From contig CAIKVF010000046.1 in the NCBI GenBank assembly GCA_903830745.1, positions 1-15,478 of the forward strand: a stretch of 15,478 nt of DNA, written 5' to 3'. Origin of the DNA: an uncultured Actinomycetes bacterium. Its GTDB lineage: Bacteria > Actinomycetota > Acidimicrobiia > Acidimicrobiales > RAAP-2. Of this stretch, positions 1 to 5,924 are shown one piece after another; within the stretch, counting starts at the first letter, position 1; each line of letters starts with the position of its first letter. A model generated the notes under the pieces. It did no database searches and was not told the DNA's origin. It saw only the letters and a list, made by a program, of their open reading frames with translations. The position numbers and the translations under genes were made by a program.

Positions 1-492
1 ATGCAGGACTTCAGAGATGGAGAGATCCAAGTTCTCGTGGCAACAGTTGTTATTGAAGTTGGTGTTGACGTTCCTGAAGCCAGCGTGATTGTTATTGAGG
101 ACGCGTGGCGATTCGGGCTCGCGCAACTACACCAACTTCGTGGACGTGTCGGGCGAAGTGGTGATCAGAGCTACTGCTACCTACTGGGTGAACCATCAAC
201 TCAAGATGGCTTAAAGAGAATTGAAGCACTGGTGAATTCAAATGATGGTTTTGCACTTGCAGAAATTGATCTTGACATCAGAGGAGAGGGCACAATCCTT
301 GGATCTCGCCAACGTGGGCGAAGTGATTTGCAGTTAGCTTCGCTAAAGAATGATGAAGATCTACTCCTCGCGGCACAAGAAGTAGCAAAGTCCATGGTGA
401 GTGCAAATGGACTAGATGCAGAGCCCGAAATGGTTGATGAACTTCGATTATTCGTGGAACCTGAAGAAGCAGACTTCCTATTTAAATCGTAG
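1..492 (+). CDS. recG: ATP-dependent DNA helicase RecG, C-terminal part
   Basis: RecG is a superfamily 2 helicase that remodels stalled replication forks and Holliday junctions. Only the last 163 residues are here and the 5' end lies outside the window. The Met at base 1 is probably internal, because RecG normally has a residue pattern like M-x-x-F-x-x-G-E just before motif V. Visible are motif V (VIEVGVDVPEA), the IEDAWRFGLAQLHQLRGRVGR stretch carrying motif VI with its arginines, and the wedge-proximal tail pattern (GFALAEIDLDIRGEGTILG). The C-terminus has the usual length after that motif. The homologous tail in transcription-repair coupling factor Mfd differs in what follows (Mfd has a D7 domain), so RecG is favoured. 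It precedes rsmD, as is common in actinobacteria, with a 26-base gap. Confidence 0.95.
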   Translation: MQDFRDGEIQVLVATVVIEVGVDVPEASVIVIEDAWRFGLAQLHQLRGRVGRSGDQSYCYLLGEPSTQDGLKRIEALVNSNDGFALAEIDLDIRGEGTILGSRQRGRSDLQLASLKNDEDLLLAAQEVAKSMVSANGLDAEPEMVDELRLFVEPEEADFLFKS

Positions 493-506
493 TGACAAAA
501 AACGCC

Positions 507-512
507 TACCCT
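507..512 (+). promoter_or_regulatory. putative -10 box TACCCT of leaderless rsmD promoter
   Basis: TACCCT fits the actinobacterial TANNNT -10 consensus and ends 6 bases before the GTG at 519, so a transcript starting about 7 bases downstream would begin at the start codon. There is no clear -35 hexamer at 17 bp. The same 6-7 base geometry recurs before smc, ffh, DUF2469 and nfo. The sequence AGAGG directly abuts the GTG and is too close to act as a normal ribosome binding site. Confidence 0.4.
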
Positions 513-518
513 TAGAGG

Positions 519-1046
519 GTGCGTGTAATTGGTGGAACAGCTCGAGGACGAGCACTTAAAGCAAAAATTCCGCCAACGGTGCGTCCAACTACCGACTACG
601 CCCGTGAGGCTATTTTCTCAATGCTCGAAAGCCGCGGGGGACTGTATGACCTCGTCGTTGCAGACCTCTACTGCGGAACTGGTGCAATGGGAATTGAAGC
701 ATTGTCTCGTGGCGCCGCGAAGGTGTACTTCGTTGACTCCGATCCAGAATGCTTGGCCGCTGCAAAATTCAACCTCGAACCACTTAACCTCGAAGGCGAA
801 GCGGTGTACATTCGCTCGACGTTGCCGGTCTGGCAGCCACCAAGTGACCTCGACCTGATTCTCGCGGACCCACCGTATGGCCCCTTTGATTTACCTGGTG
901 TTTTGAAAGACGTAACTGCCACAAGGGCTGTAATTGAGAACGATCGCCACATGGATGCGCCCGAAGGATGGGTCGTTACGAAAACCAAGCGATACGGCAC
1001 TACGCTCGTAACGTTGTTAGAAACACAGGAAGGCGACGTCGAATGA
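519..1046 (+). CDS. rsmD: 16S rRNA (guanine966-N2)-methyltransferase RsmD
   Basis: RsmD methylates G966 of 16S rRNA using S-adenosylmethionine during small-subunit assembly. The 175-residue product has the family N-terminus (MRVIGGTARGRALK), the VRPTTDYAREAIFSML segment (usual form VRPTxDRxREALF), the SAM-binding loop DLYCGTGAMGIEAL at residues 49-62, and the catalytic DPPY motif at 117-120. The GTG at 519 is the most upstream usable start: a stop at 513-515 lies in the same frame just before it. Length is typical (about 180 residues). The stop overlaps the coaD start as ATGA, and the rsmD-coaD pairing is widespread in bacteria. Confidence 0.95.
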   Translation: MRVIGGTARGRALKAKIPPTVRPTTDYAREAIFSMLESRGGLYDLVVADLYCGTGAMGIEALSRGAAKVYFVDSDPECLAAAKFNLEPLNLEGEAVYIRSTLPVWQPPSDLDLILADPPYGPFDLPGVLKDVTATRAVIENDRHMDAPEGWVVTKTKRYGTTLVTLLETQEGDVE

Positions 1047-1531
1047 CCACAGTTGGACTAATTCCTGGATCATTTGATCCTTTTCATAACGGTCACCTAG
1101 AAGTGGTGGAGCGCGCCTCTCACATCTTCGATGAAATTGTTGTCGCCGCAATCCGTAACCCACAAAAGTCGGAAGCACTTTTCGATCTCGATGAACGTCG
1201 CGACATGATTATTGAATCATGCGCTCACATTAAAAACGTCAGAGTTGTTTCAATTTCAACCTTGCTCGTAAACGTTGCGCGTGACGTAAACGCCACCGCA
1301 ATCGTGAAGGGCCTTCGCGCCGTTTCTGACTTTGAGAGCGAACTGCAGATGGCTCAGATGAACCGTTCACTTTCTGGCGTAGAAACACTCTTCATTCCAA
1401 CAAGCTCAAGTCACTCCTTTATTGCCTCCAAGCTTCTGCGTGAAGTAGCTCGCTACGGCGGAGACGTTGCAGCATTTGTTCCAGCAAACGTAAAGAAACA
1501 ACTCGACATCAAGTTTCCAAAGGGGTCATAA
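1043..1531 (+). CDS. coaD: phosphopantetheine adenylyltransferase (PPAT)
   Basis: CoaD transfers AMP from ATP to 4'-phosphopantetheine, the penultimate step of coenzyme A synthesis; CoA in turn supplies the prosthetic group of the ACP encoded downstream. The 162-residue length is standard. Motifs: GSFDPFHNGH at residues 9-18 (nucleotidyltransferase HxGH box), KGLRAVSDFE at 89-98, and SHSFIASKLLREVA near 124-137 (usual form YSFISSSLVREVA). An in-frame start at 968 would add 25 residues inside rsmD and is rejected, because the family begins a few residues before GSFDPF. The ATG overlaps the rsmD stop (ATGA), and the stop shares one base with the next ATG (TAATG), implying translational coupling. 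Confidence 0.97.
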   Translation: MTTVGLIPGSFDPFHNGHLEVVERASHIFDEIVVAAIRNPQKSEALFDLDERRDMIIESCAHIKNVRVVSISTLLVNVARDVNATAIVKGLRAVSDFESELQMAQMNRSLSGVETLFIPTSSSHSFIASKLLREVARYGGDVAAFVPANVKKQLDIKFPKGS

Positions 1532-2184
1532 TGACATCATTTGAGGACTACAACATGGGCGATGATTTTTTGCAACCCGAATCGAATAACGCTCAATACG
1601 ACATTGAAGCGAGTCTTCGCCATCTCGAAGAAATGATCATTCACGCTAAGCAGATGCCCCTATCAAGCTCTGCACTAATTCAGCGTGAAGAAGTTCTCTC
1701 AATTATTCAAGATGCACTCAGCAATCTGCCTGATGAAATTCGCCAAGCTCGCTGGGCACTTCGTGACCGCGAAGAACTCATGGCTACTGAACAGCAGAAG
1801 GCCCAACAGTTAATGGATCAGGTGCGCGCTGAAGCAGCTCGCATGGTTGATAAAACTGAAATTGTTCGCCAGTCGCGAATTCAGGCCGACAAGATCATTT
1901 CTGATGCGCAAGCAACTGCTCGAAAGATGATCAACGAATCTGACGATTTCATTGACGGCAAACTTGGTGGCTTCGAAATTGTGCTCGACCGACTACTTAG
2001 AACTGTTCAGTCAGGTCGCGAGCGCATGGCCTCACAAGGCATGCCTCTTTCAGTTGCTGGTGAAGAGCCAGGACCTGATGAGTTCTTTATGCCACCGCCA
2101 GCAGCGCCGCCAGTGCAAAGCAACGACCCGTATGCAGAGTCGTATGAATCAGGTCAGTCCTATTTCGATCAGGACTCCTTTTAA
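1531..2184 (+). CDS. SepIVA/DivIVA-like coiled-coil division protein
   Basis: A 217-residue, highly charged protein. Residues about 22-175 are predicted by eye to be helical coiled coil, rich in Glu, Gln, Arg and Ala, including an AEAARMVDKTEIVRQSRIQA stretch resembling ATP-synthase b-subunit or DivIVA-type helices. A Pro-rich, acidic, Tyr/Ser-containing tail follows from about residue 185. No membrane segment is visible. In Mycobacterium the SepIVA gene neighbours the DUF177 gene, and in Streptomyces a similar protein lies between coaD and DUF177, so context supports a septum/elongation-associated DivIVA-family protein. Automatic annotation may call it ATP synthase subunit B. The start at 1531 has AAAGGGG five bases upstream; a second in-frame ATG at 1555 also has a fair site (TGAGGA), so the true start could be eight codons later. 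Confidence 0.7.
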   Translation: MTSFEDYNMGDDFLQPESNNAQYDIEASLRHLEEMIIHAKQMPLSSSALIQREEVLSIIQDALSNLPDEIRQARWALRDREELMATEQQKAQQLMDQVRAEAARMVDKTEIVRQSRIQADKIISDAQATARKMINESDDFIDGKLGGFEIVLDRLLRTVQSGRERMASQGMPLSVAGEEPGPDEFFMPPPAAPPVQSNDPYAESYESGQSYFDQDSF

Positions 2185-2189
2185 CGATC

Positions 2190-2744
2190 GTGGCATCACC
2201 GTTTCTCGTCCCAGTGGCGTTACTACTACGCGACGTTCCTTCTTCGATTGATATTTCTGTAGAAGCTCCATTCGACGAAAAGAAAGAGTTCCTGCCACGT
2301 GGTCGTGCAGAATCAGACGTCAACAGTGACGCGCCACTGAAAGTAAACGTGAAGCTACAAAGCTTTAGTGGTGGACTACACGTTCGCGGTTCAGTCGAAG
2401 CTCCGTGGCACGGCATCTGTCGCAGGTGTTCTATTGAAGTCCTGGCGGTTTCGAAGGTCGAGGTAAGTGAGCGCTACGTCGATGAACGCGCTCCTGGAGA
2501 TGAAGACGCGTACTTAATCGAGAATGATTTTATTGACCTAGCGCCGATGGCCCATGACGCAATTTTCCTTGATTTACCGCTGGCTCCGCTCTGTAAAGAG
2601 GACTGCAAGGGACTCTGCCCGTACTGTGGAATTGACCGAAATGAAGCCACTTGTGAGTGTCAGGGCCCAGTGGACCCGCGCTGGGCTACACTAGACAACC
2701 TGCGATTCATTGACTTTCCGTCTGATGAGTCCAAAGAAAATTGA
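2190..2744 (+). CDS. DUF177 (YceD family) protein
   Basis: A 184-residue member of the DUF177/YceD family, nearly always encoded just before rpmF. In plants and bacteria family members have been linked to 23S rRNA and large-subunit biogenesis; the mechanism is not settled. Visible features: an internal CRRC at 77-80, an acidic middle (VDERAPGDEDAYLIENDFIDL), and the family C-terminal block LPLAPLCKEDCKGLCPYCG at about 129-147, followed by CEC at 155-157 and DPRWATLDNL. The cysteines could bind zinc, as in other actinobacterial members. It starts with GTG five bases after the previous stop, has no clear ribosome binding site, and is probably translated by coupling. Confidence 0.9.
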   Translation: MASPFLVPVALLLRDVPSSIDISVEAPFDEKKEFLPRGRAESDVNSDAPLKVNVKLQSFSGGLHVRGSVEAPWHGICRRCSIEVLAVSKVEVSERYVDERAPGDEDAYLIENDFIDLAPMAHDAIFLDLPLAPLCKEDCKGLCPYCGIDRNEATCECQGPVDPRWATLDNLRFIDFPSDESKEN

Positions 2745-2777
2745 CGGTTAGCCCGTTAACGTTGAAAGAGAAGATCG

Positions 2778-2957
2778 ATGCCAGTTCCAAAGAGGAAGAC
2801 CAGTAAAGCCAAGGGGCGTTCACGCCAAGCTGCTGCGTGGCGTCTAGACCGTCCTTCACGCTCCGTATGCCCTCAGTGTGCAACTTCTAAGTTGCCACAC
2901 ATCGTGTGCCCTAACTGCGGTTGGTACAAGGGTCGCGTAGCAGTCGAGGTCAACTAA
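2778..2957 (+). CDS. rpmF: 50S ribosomal protein L32, zinc-binding form
   Basis: L32 is a small large-subunit protein. The 59-residue product begins MPVPKRKTSKAKGRSRQA and continues with the family pattern; CPQC and CPNC pairs form the zinc ribbon (C+ form) ending in GWYKGRVAV. Some actinobacteria keep a zinc-free (C-) paralogue under Zur control; this copy is the zinc-dependent type and I see no Zur-like operator in front of it. A purine-rich site (GAAAGAGAAG) precedes the ATG. The 33-base gap upstream contains TTGACG at 2741 and the perfect palindrome CGTTAACG at 2754-2761, but no convincing -10. DUF177-rpmF-plsX order is highly conserved. Confidence 0.97.
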   Translation: MPVPKRKTSKAKGRSRQAAAWRLDRPSRSVCPQCATSKLPHIVCPNCGWYKGRVAVEVN

Positions 2958-2958
2958 T

Positions 2959-3942
2959 TTGACTCTTCCCATCGCTCTTGATGCGATGGGTGGTGACTTT
3001 GCACCCAGTGAAATCATTGCTGGTGCTCGACGCGCCGTCGATGAACTTGGTTTAGAAGTCATACTCGTCGGAGTTCCTGAACTCATGGGAGACCCACTCG
3101 GTCTCGAAGTATTTGCATGCACTGAAGTAATTGCCATGGACGACGAACCTGGTGGAAGTGTTCGAAAGAAAAAAGACTCCTCACTTGTTCGTGCCGCTGA
3201 ACTTGTTCGAGATGGAAAAGCCAGTGCAATGGTCTCTGCTGGAAACACCGGAGCCACTATGGCTTCAGCGCTACTTCGCATGGGGAGACTTCCTGGTGTA
3301 GTTCGTCCTTGTATCGCAACTCCAATTCCTAACCCGGGCGGATCACCATGCATATTGGTAGACGCTGGTGCGAACTCTGAGTGCACACCAGAGATGCTTG
3401 TTCAGTTCGCTCAAATGGGATCAGCGTTTGCAAAAGCTCGCTACAAAATTGAAAGTCCCAAGGTTGGACTTCTCTCAATTGGTGAAGAGTCAACCAAGGG
3501 AACACCACTCGTAAAAGAAACGCACGAGCTCCTCGCAGCACTTAGTGACTTCAATTTCTTTGGAAATGTTGAAGGACGCGACTTGATTCCTTCTCCAGTT
3601 GATGTTGTTGTCACCGACGGCTTCACTGGAAACGTTGCACTTAAGACTCTTGAAGGCGCACTTAAATACATCTTCGGTGCAGTGCTCGGCGTCATCAATA
3701 CCAATGACGCAACAAAAGCTGCTGGTGATGTGCTTTTTGAACATTTACTTCCTATCGCCGGAGAATTAACTCCCGACAAGCAAGGCGGCGCAATGCTGCT
3801 CGGACTTGATGGAATTTGCATCATTAGCCACGGATCTTCTAATGCCACGGCCATCATGAATGCACTTCGTGTGGCTTCAGAAATGGACAAAGCCGGAGTC
3901 GTTGAGAAACTACGCCTTACTATTCGCCCTGATCAGGGTTAA
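2959..3942 (+). CDS. plsX: phosphate acyltransferase PlsX
   Basis: PlsX converts acyl-ACP and phosphate to acyl-phosphate, which PlsY uses to start glycerophospholipid synthesis; it is a peripheral membrane enzyme. The 327-residue product has the N-terminal signature IALDAMGGDFAP, the SAGNTGA motif near residue 93, ILVDAGAN near 133, VVTDGFTGN near 216, and the closing GGAMLLGLDG and SHGSSNA motifs. The start is an unusual TTG at 2959, one base after the rpmF stop. It is chosen because the family has only about five residues before LDAMGGD, and the next ATG lies inside that motif. The TTG and tight spacing suggest translation depends on coupling to rpmF. The gene order matches the partner ACP gene downstream. 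Confidence 0.95.
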   Translation: MTLPIALDAMGGDFAPSEIIAGARRAVDELGLEVILVGVPELMGDPLGLEVFACTEVIAMDDEPGGSVRKKKDSSLVRAAELVRDGKASAMVSAGNTGATMASALLRMGRLPGVVRPCIATPIPNPGGSPCILVDAGANSECTPEMLVQFAQMGSAFAKARYKIESPKVGLLSIGEESTKGTPLVKETHELLAALSDFNFFGNVEGRDLIPSPVDVVVTDGFTGNVALKTLEGALKYIFGAVLGVINTNDATKAAGDVLFEHLLPIAGELTPDKQGGAMLLGLDGICIISHGSSNATAIMNALRVASEMDKAGVVEKLRLTIRPDQG

Positions 3943-3947
3943 TAATC

Positions 3948-3964
3948 TTCGTACTACGTACGAA
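3948..3964 (+). promoter_or_regulatory. 17-bp palindrome between plsX and acpP, candidate operator
   Basis: TTCGTAC-TAC-GTACGAA is a perfect inverted repeat with 7-bp arms and a 3-bp centre. It lies six bases after the plsX stop and covers the place where the -35 of the acpP promoter would sit, relative to a TATCCT -10 at 3972. It could be an operator for a dimeric repressor of lipid genes. As RNA it would be a short hairpin without a following U-run, so a terminator is less likely. The regulator is unknown; Bacillus FapR also uses a 17-bp palindrome near plsX, but the sequence differs and FapR is not expected here. Confidence 0.4.
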
Positions 3965-3971
3965 TTCTCGG

Positions 3972-3977
3972 TATCCT
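3972..3977 (+). promoter_or_regulatory. putative -10 box TATCCT of acpP promoter
   Basis: TATCCT matches TANNNT. With a start site near 3984 the leader would be about 20 bases and would contain the strong ribosome binding site AAGGAG (3993-3998), spaced 5 bases from the ATG at 4004. A dedicated promoter is plausible because ACP is needed in far larger amounts than PlsX. Confidence 0.4.
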
Positions 3978-4003
3978 TTAGTAGCAACATTTAAGGAGTG
4001 GCC

Positions 4004-4294
4004 ATGTCCGCTGACGCTGGAAGTTCAACACCGCTCGATCGAGCAGCAATTTTGAACATTGTTAAAGAGCAATTAGCTGAAATCTTGGAGAAAACACCAA
4101 GTGAAATTTCAGAGACAGAAGCATTCACTGAAATGGGTGCAGACTCTCTTGCACTAATTGAACTCGTAGAAGCCTTGGAAGAAAAGCTTTCAACATACGT
4201 TCCTGGATTTCACATTGACGACGAAGACCTAGAGAACTTGGGCTGCGTAAATGACGCCGTTGATTACGTTGCCGCCAAGCTTCAGGGCGCGTAA
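4004..4294 (+). CDS. acpP: acyl carrier protein
   Basis: ACP carries growing acyl chains on a 4'-phosphopantetheine arm and supplies acyl-ACP to PlsX and other acyltransferases. The 96-residue product has the attachment motif GADSLALIELV with modification serine Ser48, a strongly acidic character (DDEDLENLG), and the C-terminal helix DAVDYVAAKL. The ATG at 4004 is preferred over an in-frame GTG at 3998, because the GTG overlaps the excellent ribosome binding site AAGGAG, which is correctly spaced from the ATG. Relative to the roughly 78-residue E. coli ACP it has an N-terminal extension of about 13 residues and a longer loop after helix II. It lies between plsX and rnc, as often seen in bacteria. 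Confidence 0.95.
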   Translation: MSADAGSSTPLDRAAILNIVKEQLAEILEKTPSEISETEAFTEMGADSLALIELVEALEEKLSTYVPGFHIDDEDLENLGCVNDAVDYVAAKLQGA

Positions 4295-4302
4295 CGAGGT
4301 CT

Positions 4303-4992
4303 GTGAGTCTTTTGACCTCAACTCTTGAGGCACTGGCAAATCACTTAGGGATAAGCCCTGAGAGTGAACTGCTTCATGTCGCCCTCACACATTCGAGCTA
4401 CGCCGCAGAACACGACTGCATCTCTAACGAGCGTCTCGAATTCTTAGGCGACGCAGTTGTCGATCTCGCTGTTGCTGACCTCATCACACGCGAGTATCCG
4501 GAGTTGAACGAAGGAACTGGATCGTTAGTTCGCTCTCGAGTTGTGAATGAAGGATCGCTCGCATCACTGGCGCGTCGCCTTGAACTTGGATCTTGCATCA
4601 AAGTAGGTAAGGGTGAAATCAAGTCGGGTGGAACTGACCGTGACTCACTTCTCGCTGATGCATTTGAAGCTGTTGTCGCAGCTCTCTATTTAGAGAATGG
4701 CTTTCAGTCTGCGTGTGACTTTGTACAAGCCATGCTGGCTGACGATGTTTCTGACGCCTCATTAGCCCCCGATGAAGTTGATCCAAAGACGCAACTTCGC
4801 CAGTGGAGTGAACAACTTGGACACGGCACACCGATCTACGAAGTAACTGGTAGTGGGCCACTTCACGCCACAACATTTGAAGCAACAGTTCGAGTTGGAT
4901 CATTGCTCGTTGCGAGTGGCCATGGCCGTTCAAAAAAGAGTGCAGAATCGCAAGCTGCAAAAGCTGCGTTGGAAAGGCGAAGCAATGCCTGA
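4303..4992 (+). CDS. rnc: ribonuclease III
   Basis: RNase III cleaves double-stranded RNA, processing the rRNA precursor and regulating mRNAs. The 229-residue product has the signature NERLEFLGD at residues 42-50 (Glu43 and Asp50 among the metal-binding set), LLADAFEAVVAALYLE at 116-131 (Asp119 and Glu122), and a C-terminal double-stranded-RNA-binding domain from about 160 (PKTQLRQW) to the KKSAESQAAKAALE motif near 211-224. All expected acidic catalytic residues are present. The start is GTG with GAGG three bases upstream, a slightly short spacing. Its end overlaps mutM by 8 bases. Confidence 0.97.
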   Translation: MSLLTSTLEALANHLGISPESELLHVALTHSSYAAEHDCISNERLEFLGDAVVDLAVADLITREYPELNEGTGSLVRSRVVNEGSLASLARRLELGSCIKVGKGEIKSGGTDRDSLLADAFEAVVAALYLENGFQSACDFVQAMLADDVSDASLAPDEVDPKTQLRQWSEQLGHGTPIYEVTGSGPLHATTFEATVRVGSLLVASGHGRSKKSAESQAAKAALERRSNA

Positions 4993-5887
4993 GTTACCAG
5001 AAATAGAAACAATACGAGCATCACTTTCACGCGACTTGGTTGGTAAAAAAATCAAGGGTGCGGCGGTGACCTCTGGCAAGATCGTTCGACGTCATAAGAC
5101 CGCTAAAGATTTTCGCACTGCGGTTGAAGGCCACACGATTAAGTCAGCGCAACGTCTCGGAAAGAATTTGATCTTCGGACTCGACAACGGGACAAGTCTC
5201 GTGATTGATCTTGACGTCAGTGGCCGCATTCTTCGTTCGCAAGGACCAAAGGACGAGAAGCCTAAGCACACGCACGTTGTCTTTACGTTCACCCAGGGCG
5301 GAGAGATTCGCTACGTGGATGCACTGTCAAAGGGGGAGCTCTACGTTTCAACACCTCCACCAGAAGGCACTGAAGTAGAGATCTCCAAGTTCGCTCGACT
5401 CAGCGTTGGCGGTGACGGCCTCGGACTTCGCAAGCAAATCCCTGAGATGACAGCGCTCGGAATTGACCCGTTTGAAGACCAAATTGGCTGGGACCGATTC
5501 GCAGCGATTTTGCGCAGTCGAACCACAGATTTGAAGTCAGTTTTGACCGACCAAAACATCTTGGCTGGCCTCGGCGAAATTTATGCGGACGAAGCTCTTT
5601 TTGCAGCTGGACTCGGGCATGACCGTGAAGCTGAGTCACTTTCAACTATTGAAATTCGACGCCTTCACCGTGCAATTACTGAGATTCTTCAAGAAGCAAT
5701 TAAGTACGGTGGAACTTCATTAGAGAAGGACCCATTCCGTGACCCTGACGGAAAAGAAGGTAATTATCAGCAATACCTTCAGGTCTATGACCGCGAAGGT
5801 CTCCCTTGCATGCAGTGTCGCCAGCCCATCAAAAAAGCAGTAAATAAGAGTCAGGCAACTTTCTACTGTGACAAGTGCCAGAGCTAA
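4985..5887 (+). CDS. mutM: MutM/Fpg-family DNA glycosylase, divergent active site
   Basis: Fpg excises oxidised purines such as 8-oxoguanine and nicks the site by beta/delta elimination. The 300-residue product begins MPELPEIET (catalytic Pro2, Glu3), keeps the lesion-facing Lys60 in RLGKN, and ends with a four-cysteine zinc finger (C275, C278, C295, C298). Several near-invariant positions differ by eye-alignment with E. coli Fpg. The void-filling Met of HLGMSG is Val78 (DLDVSG), the DPRRFG loop reads DALSKG (112-117), the phosphate-binding Asn of GNIYA is Glu198 (GEIYADE), and the zinc-finger Arg before ATFYC is Gln290. Chemistry could persist, but lesion recognition is likely altered. The ATG overlaps rnc by 8 bases; a longer in-frame reading from 4853 inside rnc is rejected because PELPE must be N-terminal. 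Confidence 0.88.
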   Translation: MPELPEIETIRASLSRDLVGKKIKGAAVTSGKIVRRHKTAKDFRTAVEGHTIKSAQRLGKNLIFGLDNGTSLVIDLDVSGRILRSQGPKDEKPKHTHVVFTFTQGGEIRYVDALSKGELYVSTPPPEGTEVEISKFARLSVGGDGLGLRKQIPEMTALGIDPFEDQIGWDRFAAILRSRTTDLKSVLTDQNILAGLGEIYADEALFAAGLGHDREAESLSTIEIRRLHRAITEILQEAIKYGGTSLEKDPFRDPDGKEGNYQQYLQVYDREGLPCMQCRQPIKKAVNKSQATFYCDKCQS

Positions 5888-5912
5888 ACGCCTTTTAACC
5901 TCAGAAGATTGC

Positions 5913-5918
5913 TAGCGT
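5913..5918 (+). promoter_or_regulatory. putative -10 box TAGCGT of leaderless smc promoter
   Basis: TAGCGT (TANNNT) ends 6 bases before the smc GTG at 5925 in the 37-base gap after mutM. There is no ribosome-binding-site-like purine run next to the GTG, so translation from a leaderless transcript is the simplest explanation. No good -35 is visible. Confidence 0.45.
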
Positions 5919-5924
5919 CTCAGC

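Noticed and set aside
968..1042. 25-residue N-terminal extension of CoaD from an upstream ATG
   Set aside because: It lies inside rsmD, and the family begins directly at MTTVGLIPGSFDPFHNGH; the ATGA overlap supports 1043.
1531..2184. ATP synthase F0 subunit b
   Set aside because: It has no N-terminal membrane helix and sits between coaD and DUF177, where actinobacteria encode the SepIVA-like coiled-coil protein.
2754..2761. Palindrome CGTTAACG before rpmF as a Zur or other operator
   Set aside because: Only 8 bp, common by chance, and unlike the longer Zur box; no paired promoter is evident.
2856..3386. 176-codon minus-strand frame opposite rpmF and plsX
   Set aside because: It is a shadow of clearly assigned genes with Ser/Arg-rich low-complexity translation and no family resemblance.
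3441..3890. 149-codon minus-strand frame opposite plsX
   Set aside because: It lies wholly within plsX and has the composition of an antisense shadow.
3948..3990. Intrinsic terminator after plsX
   Set aside because: The 7-bp stem has a 3-base loop and is not followed by a U-run, so an operator is the better reading.
3998..4003. GTG start for acpP two codons upstream
   Set aside because: It overlaps the AAGGAG ribosome binding site, which is correctly placed for the ATG at 4004.
4853..4984. 44-residue extension of MutM
   Set aside because: Pro2 and Glu3 must be N-terminal for catalysis, and the extension is the rnc dsRNA-binding domain in another frame.
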